Shown piece by piece: positions 59,404 to 64,000 of a DNA stretch of 64,000 bases. This DNA is from AP-15 sp963733945. Its GTDB lineage: Bacteria > Pseudomonadota > Alphaproteobacteria > ATCC43930 > CGMCC-115725. The notes under the pieces were generated by a model, which saw only the letters and a list, made by a program, of their open reading frames with translations, was not told where the DNA came from and searched no databases. Position 1 is the first letter of the stretch, and every line of letters starts with the position of its first letter. The stretch is from NCBI GenBank assembly GCA_963733945.1, contig CAVTFD010000039.1, positions 62,001 through 126,000 on the forward strand. The letters are read 5' to 3'. Position numbers and translations under genes: made by a program.

Positions 59404-60777
59404 TTAACGAAGCTGTAGGCGGAACGGCGGTGGGTGGTCGGGTTGAGTGGTGACGACGGCGCGCGGGGTGACCGGAGTGTCTTCAGCGCGCTCGACGTGG
59501 AAGGTTTGGATCAGGGTGGCCAGGACCAGGGTGGCTTCAGTCAGGGCGAATTGGGCGCCGATGCACCCGCGCGGTCCGATCCCGAACGGCAGATAAGCGA
59601 AGCGATCGGGCGGCAACGCGGTGGGCAAAAACCGCGAGGGGTCGAAGATTTCGGGCTGCGGCCACAGCCGGCGGTGGCGGTGCAAGGCCCAGGGGGCGAT
59701 TAGGACCACCGTGCGCGCCGGGACCGGGATGCCGCCAGCGACATCGGCGCGGAGCGCTTGGCGCGCCAGGGTGAAGGCCGGCGGGTAGAGCCGCAACGCC
59801 TCGTGCACGACCGCGCGAGTGTACGGCAGCATCGGCAGCGCGGCGGCGGCGCTGTCCGGCGCGAGATCTGCATCGGCTACCTCGGCGGCAAGCCGGTTCT
59901 GGATTGTGGGCGCTGAAGCGAGCAGATAGAGCGATCAGAACAACGCCACAGCCGTCGTCTCGTGGCCAGCGACGATCATCGTCGCCACCTGGTCGGCCAG
60001 GCGGTCGGGCAAAAACAAGGCGCTGCTGTCCGGGTCGCGCGCGGTCGACAATAGGTCGAACAGGTCGCGTGGCGCTCCAGCCGAGCCTTGCTCGCGGCGG
60101 GCGGCGATGATCCGGCCCACCAGGTTCAGCCAGCGGCGACGAAAGCGCCAGCGGAACACGTCTCGCGGGCTCGGGATCGATGGTGGCAGCAGAAAGTCCA
60201 AGAGGCTCGGCCGGCCGAGACGCGAGGCGTAACCCTAGATCAGACCGCGTAATTCTGCGCCGTACCGCTCGGTCTCGAGCGAGAACATCGATGCGCCGGC
60301 AATCTCCAGCGCCAGGAACTGCATGGCTGCGAGCAGATCGACCGGGTCCGCGCAAGACGCTTTGAGACTGGCGACCACAGTGCCAGCGGCCTTGGCGACA
60401 TGACGCGCCAAGATCGGCATCGTGCGCGGAGCGAAAGCCGGGGCCAGGGTGTGGCGCTGGTGCCGCCAATCCTCGCCGGTGCTCAGCAGCAGCCCTTTAC
60501 CCAGCAGCGGGCGCAGGATGCGGATGCCGGCGGCGGTGCGGCGGTAATTGCCGGGATTGTCGACGAGGATGTGCTGGATGCCCGCAGGCCGGTTCATAAT
60601 AATCTGGCGGCGGCCGAACACCTTGCGAAAGACGACTTCTTCGTCGAAGGCCTGCGGCGGAAATATGCCGATGGCGTTGTCGCGCAACGAGCGGGCGAAG
60701 CCGCGCGACGAGGGGGGCTGGCTCGCAATTCCATGAGCTTGGTCGACCACCGGCCGTGCTTCGGTCATCGTCGCCAC
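59404..60777 (-). pseudogene. Cytochrome P450 with two in-frame nonsense codons
   Basis: One frame covers the whole enzyme (about 457 residues) but is broken by TAG at 60235-60237 and TGA at 59935-59937. P450 marks are all present: the I-helix VAGHETTAVALF, the K-helix ExxR in HEALRLYPPAF, and the haem loop FGIGPRGCIGAQFALTEA with its axial Cys. The TGA stands where Trp is usual in this family (ALF-W-SLYLLA). N-terminal MATMTEARPVVDQAHGIASQ follows ATG 60777. The reaction would be oxidation of a lipid or polyketide. Two stops suggest a silenced tailoring enzyme of the adjacent polyketide cluster. Confidence 0.85.
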
Positions 60778-60826
60778 CTTTTGTCGTTAAGCAGCGGTTT
60801 CAGGCGAAGTCCCGATTTTATACCGC

Positions 60827-62365
60827 CTAGTTGCGGACCGGAGCAGCCCGCAGCAGCGGCAGCAGCAGCAAGGACAGCAGCATCGCGCCGCCGATCCAGA
60901 GCCAGGCGTCGTTGAATGCGGCGACAAGCCCAGCGCGCTCGACCAACGGGGCGACGAGATCGCGCGTCGCCGCGTCTACCGGGCCGATCGCCACCCCAGC
61001 AAAGTGCTCGGTCGGCAGCCCGACGAGGCGTGCGGCCGCCGCATCACCGGCCTGGAGACGGCTAACGAGGGCGGCGACATGGGTCGGGCCGCGCTGTCCG
61101 ATCACCGTATCGATCACCGCCAGCCCTATCGCTCCCCCGAGATTGCGCATCAGGTTGAACAGACCGCTCGCGTTCGGGACATCGGCGGGCTCAAAGCTGC
61201 CTAGCGCCAACGCGGTCGTCGGCAACAAGCACAGCATCACCGCCGCCCCGCGCGCGGTTTGCTGCCAGAACAACCCCCAGAAATCGGTCTCGAAGGTCAT
61301 GAACCCGTTGCCGACCCAGCCGATCGCGAGCAGCCCGTAACCCGCGGCGATCAGCAGCCGCGCATCGGCGCGGCGTTCGAGCAGGGTAGCGATCGGCGCC
61401 ACTGCCAGCTGGGCCGCACCGGTGACCATCATGATCTCGCCGATCGGCAGCGCGTCGTAGTTTCGCACCAAGCCTAGAAACACGGGCAGCAGATAGCTCG
61501 CCCCGTAGAGCCCGATGCCGAGCACGAAGCTGAACCAGCAGCCGAGCGCGAAATTTCGGTCGCGAAATGCGGCAAGGTCGATCAAGGGTGCCGGTTGTGC
61601 TAGAGAGCGCCGCACAAGGCTGGCGCCACAGATGAGGCAAAGGACCGCCAACAGCAGCATCGGAGTACTGCCCCAGCCGCGCTTTGGCGCCTCCTTCAGC
61701 AACAATTCGAGGCCAGCGAGAAAAACCGCGAGCAGCGGCAGGGCCCAAAGATCGACCACGCCGAAGCCGCGTCGATCGGCCCGGTCGATTTCGACGGTCC
61801 AGGCGACAAGCAACGCCACGACGATCCCCGCCGGTACGTTGATCAGGAACAGCCAGTGCCAGGAAAGCCGGTCGGTGACGAAACCGCCGATGCTCGGTCC
61901 GAGGGTCGGCGCCAGCATCGCCAGGAGGCCGGCGACCAATGTCGCCCGGCTCCGCGCCGACCAGTCGAACATCAGGAAGATCGCCGAAAAGACCAGCGGG
62001 ATCAGCGCTCCGCCGCAAAAGCCCTGCACTATCCGCGCCGGGATCAGCGACCAGAACCCGGTCGAACCGGCGCACGCCAGGCTGGCGGCAGTAAAGCCGC
62101 AAACGCAGGCGAGAAAGGCACCGCGGGTCGACAGCATTGCGGTCAGCCAGCCGGTCAGCGGGATTGCGACGATCTCGGCCATCAGATAGGCCGTCTGCAC
62201 CCAGCTCAATTGATCGAGCGCGAGCCCGAGCCCGGCCTGGATCTCGGGTAATGAGCTGGCAACGATCTGAATGTCGAGGATCGCCATGAACATGCCGACG
62301 GCCATGGCGACAAATCCGATCCACGTCTTGGCTCCGGTGGCGTGGGATACGGCGGGGATGGTCAT
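60827..62365 (-). CDS. DHA2-family (EmrB-like) major facilitator efflux pump
   Basis: A 512-residue transporter with about 14 helices. The drug:H+ antiporter motif is AILDIQIVASSLPEIQAGLGL in helix 1 (motif D1), with LTGWLTAMLSTRGAFLAC (motif A region) and GFCGGALIPLVFS, then LAPTLGPSIGGFVTDRLSWHWLFLINVPAG, the DHA2 motif C segment. ATG 62365 overlaps the TGA of the methyltransferase gene. It is likely to export the product of the polyketide synthase cluster. No EmrA-type membrane-fusion partner is adjacent. Confidence 0.88.
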   Translation of the reverse strand: MTIPAVSHATGAKTWIGFVAMAVGMFMAILDIQIVASSLPEIQAGLGLALDQLSWVQTAYLMAEIVAIPLTGWLTAMLSTRGAFLACVCGFTAASLACAGSTGFWSLIPARIVQGFCGGALIPLVFSAIFLMFDWSARSRATLVAGLLAMLAPTLGPSIGGFVTDRLSWHWLFLINVPAGIVVALLVAWTVEIDRADRRGFGVVDLWALPLLAVFLAGLELLLKEAPKRGWGSTPMLLLAVLCLICGASLVRRSLAQPAPLIDLAAFRDRNFALGCWFSFVLGIGLYGASYLLPVFLGLVRNYDALPIGEIMMVTGAAQLAVAPIATLLERRADARLLIAAGYGLLAIGWVGNGFMTFETDFWGLFWQQTARGAAVMLCLLPTTALALGSFEPADVPNASGLFNLMRNLGGAIGLAVIDTVIGQRGPTHVAALVSRLQAGDAAAARLVGLPTEHFAGVAIGPVDAATRDLVAPLVERAGLVAAFNDAWLWIGGAMLLSLLLLPLLRAAPVRN

Positions 62366-62862
62366 AGCCCCCGGCGCGGCGCCAGCGCACGATCCTCGAT
62401 TCGGACGCGCCTTATGATCAGTATCAGGTTGAGCGCCGAGAATATCGCGGCGATTGCAACGGCGCCAAAGGCCAGCGGCAGGACCGCGAACTCGGCGACG
62501 ACCAACAGATAGTTCGGATGCCGCAACCAACGGAACGGACCGGTCTGCACCAGCGGCGCGCCAGGAAGGGTCAGGATCCGCGTCGTCCACCAACGGCCCA
62601 GGCTGAGGATGACCCAGAGCCGGCCGAGCTGGAGCAGCGTGAACAAGCCGAGGATCGGCCAGCATGGCGGGATGGCGGCTGACGCCGACAAAGCGAGGCT
62701 GGCGAGCCAGGCGGCATGCAGCAACACGAACATCGGATACCCGACGGCATCCGCCTCGGTCGCGCCCAATCGGCGCAGCCGCATGGTGTTGCGGCGCGCC
62801 CAAGCGAGCTCGGCCAGTCGCTGCAGGGCGACGAGGCAAACCGTGCAGTAAAGCACCGTCAC
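62362..62862 (-). CDS. Isoprenylcysteine carboxyl methyltransferase-like membrane protein
   Basis: A 166-residue membrane protein: helices at VLYCTVCLVALQRLAELAW, GYPMFVLLHAAWLASLAL and ILGLFTLLQLGRLWVILSLG, then the SAM-binding signature QTGPFRWLRHPNYLLVVAEFAVLPLAFG and a terminal ILIIRRVRIEDRALA. In Bacillus the homologue BpsB methylates alkylpyrones made by the adjacent type III synthase BpsA, and the gene order here is the same. GTG 62862 overlaps the synthase TGA (GTGA). The inferred role is O-methylation of the polyketide. Confidence 0.85.
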   Translation of the reverse strand: MTVLYCTVCLVALQRLAELAWARRNTMRLRRLGATEADAVGYPMFVLLHAAWLASLALSASAAIPPCWPILGLFTLLQLGRLWVILSLGRWWTTRILTLPGAPLVQTGPFRWLRHPNYLLVVAEFAVLPLAFGAVAIAAIFSALNLILIIRRVRIEDRALAPRRGL

Positions 62863-63905
62863 CGGTTGTCGAGCACCATAAACCCAGCGGAAAAGCCCGG
62901 TCCCAGCGCGTTCATCAGCGCCCGGTTCCAGGGCCGTGGATCGGCGAGCACGCGTTCGAGCACGAACATCACGGTGGCAGCTGACATATTTCCAAAGTCG
63001 CGCAGGACCCCGCGCGCGACGGCGAGCGCGCCTTGCGCAAGCCAGAAGGCGTTTTCGAGTGCCGCCACCACCTTGGCGCCGCCGGGGTGGCAAACGAACC
63101 GGTCGATGTCGTTGATCGCAAGATTATGACGCGTAAGGAATTCGACCGCTACCTCTCGAAGCTTTGCAGCTACGAGTTGCGGAATGTCGCGAGAAAACAC
63201 CGCGCTAAGTCCGTCATCAGTGACCTCCCAGCCCATCACATCGAGGCTGTTAGGCCAGGTGTATTCTCCGCCGGCGACAATCGCCGGTCCGCCTCCTTCA
63301 GTAGACAGCAGCGCCCCCGCAGCGCCGTCACCGAACAGCGCGGTTGCGACGACGTTGCTTTTTGAGAAATCATCGCGGCGAAACGACAGCGCGCACAATT
63401 CGACGACAAGGAACAGCACGGTCTCGCCCGGCGACGACATTGCCTGGCTCGCGGCGCGGGCGAGGCCGATGACGCCTCCCGCGCAGCCGAGGCCGAAAAT
63501 CGGCAGTCGCCGCACGGTAGCGCGGAGCCCCATGCGGTCGATCAGCTGCGCATCCAGGCTAGGCGTGGCGATCCCGGTGGTCGAGACGACGATGACGGCG
63601 TCAATATCCCGCTTAGCACGGCCGGCGCGGTCGAGTAGTTGGACCGTCGTCGCTTCGAGCAGGTCGAGCGCTGCCCCGAGGTAGATGCGGTTGCGTTCGG
63701 CCCAGCCATGGGGGCGGTCGTACCATTCGATCGGAACGCAGGAATAGCGCGTGCGAATGCCCGTATTTGCGAACACCGGGAGCAGCCGGTCAAGTGCCTG
63801 AGCGCCGCCAAAGAGCAGCTTGACCCGTTCGATCACGTCGTCCTGGTGGAGCGGATAACGCGGAACCGCGGTCGCGATGCTCAGGAGGCGCGGGGCTGTG
63901 GGCAT
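62859..63905 (-). CDS. Type III polyketide synthase (chalcone/stilbene synthase family)
   Basis: A 348-residue enzyme from ATG 63905 (GGAGGG upstream at 8 bp). The catalytic triad is present: Cys in GLGCAGGVIGLARA, His in VCHPGGAKVV, Asn in GNMSAATVMFVLERVL. N-terminal landmarks are PRLLSIATAVPRYPLHQDDV and GIRTRYSCVPIEWYDRPHG; VVVSTTGIATPSLDAQLIDRMGL is thiolase-like. It would condense malonyl-CoA on a fatty-acyl starter to an alkylpyrone or alkylresorcinol. It starts the ICMT-like and efflux genes in one operon. Confidence 0.92.
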   Translation of the reverse strand: MPTAPRLLSIATAVPRYPLHQDDVIERVKLLFGGAQALDRLLPVFANTGIRTRYSCVPIEWYDRPHGWAERNRIYLGAALDLLEATTVQLLDRAGRAKRDIDAVIVVSTTGIATPSLDAQLIDRMGLRATVRRLPIFGLGCAGGVIGLARAASQAMSSPGETVLFLVVELCALSFRRDDFSKSNVVATALFGDGAAGALLSTEGGGPAIVAGGEYTWPNSLDVMGWEVTDDGLSAVFSRDIPQLVAAKLREVAVEFLTRHNLAINDIDRFVCHPGGAKVVAALENAFWLAQGALAVARGVLRDFGNMSAATVMFVLERVLADPRPWNRALMNALGPGFSAGFMVLDNR

Positions 63906-64000
63906 CGAAAGGACCCTCCTGTCCGGGACCATCCCGACACCGAATATGACACCGCCCCGTCGCTGATAATTCCCTGCGCACGGAGATGTGAAGTTCCGCC

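Noticed and set aside
59935..59937. The in-frame TGA in the P450 as a selenocysteine codon.
   Set aside because: The family has Trp here, a TAG also interrupts the gene, and no selenocysteine-type hairpin is evident downstream.
60827..62839. A longer N-terminal extension for the efflux pump in the same open frame.
   Set aside because: The additional 158 residues overlap the methyltransferase gene and are Arg-rich without family similarity; ATG 62365 with an ATGA overlap is the natural start.
1..64000. CRISPR arrays, tRNA or rRNA genes, IS elements or attachment sites.
   Set aside because: Reading through the sequence I found no regularly spaced repeats, cloverleaf-like segments, transposase motifs or flanking direct repeats that I could support.

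Overview
The window is high-GC, gene-dense bacterial chromosome with frequent ATGA, GTGA and TGATG stop/start overlaps. The gene families (fused cytochrome oxidase subunits I and III, an EPS-associated MarR-like regulator, a chalcone-synthase-type PKS with an isoprenylcysteine-methyltransferase-like partner) suggest an alphaproteobacterium. I cannot name a genus. I recognised no rRNA, tRNA, CRISPR array or insertion sequence.

Layout. (1) 1-9.5 kb is metal and phosphonate uptake. It holds the end of an AI-2E family exporter, a DUF364 protein, a Mop/TOBE molybdate-binding protein, a three-gene BtuF/FecCD/ATPase importer that is probably for molybdate, a phosphonate importer (phnD broken, phnE, phnC), and a lone molybdopterin-binding hydroxylase subunit carrying two opposite frameshifts. 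(2) 9.6-16.6 kb is respiration: a ferric-reductase-like flavoprotein, CtaG, a CopD-like membrane protein, a DUF2231 protein on the other strand, cytochrome c oxidase subunit II, a subunit I-III fusion and a small membrane protein. (3) 16.7-59.2 kb is one large surface-polysaccharide locus, almost all on the minus strand. (4) 59.4-63.9 kb is a small natural-product cluster: type III polyketide synthase, methyltransferase, DHA2-type exporter, and a cytochrome P450 with two nonsense codons.

How the polysaccharide locus works. Sugar-nucleotide genes (WecB-type epimerase, a WbpB-WbpD fusion, WbpE-like aminotransferases, SDR epimerases and a truncated WbpA-like dehydrogenase) point to diacetamido-uronic acid precursors. 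Four glutamine-hydrolysing AsnB-type amidotransferases, plus a fragment of a fifth, could turn uronic acids into uronamides. Several GT4-like glycosyltransferases, two CgeB-like ones and a 1481-residue three-module enzyme would assemble the chain. An MBOAT with an SGNH-like partner, a GNAT enzyme, methyltransferases and a deacetylase-like protein would decorate it. Two Wzt-type ATPases and a frameshifted Wzm permease would export it. A winged-helix regulator and a NusG/RfaH-like antiterminator probably control it.

Much of the window is decayed: phnD, the Mo-hydroxylase, wzm, a methyltransferase, the deacetylase, a second regulator copy, the P450, and remnants of asnB, a Gfo/Idh gene and wbpA. 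Either the genome is eroding or the assembly contains indel errors. The two clean nonsense codons in the P450 and the deletion-type remnants favour real erosion for at least part of it. The most distinctive signals are the shared 17-bp palindrome in front of both regulator copies, the three-module glycosyltransferase, the AsnB expansion, and three gene junctions spelled CTGA where an ATGA or GTGA start would be expected.
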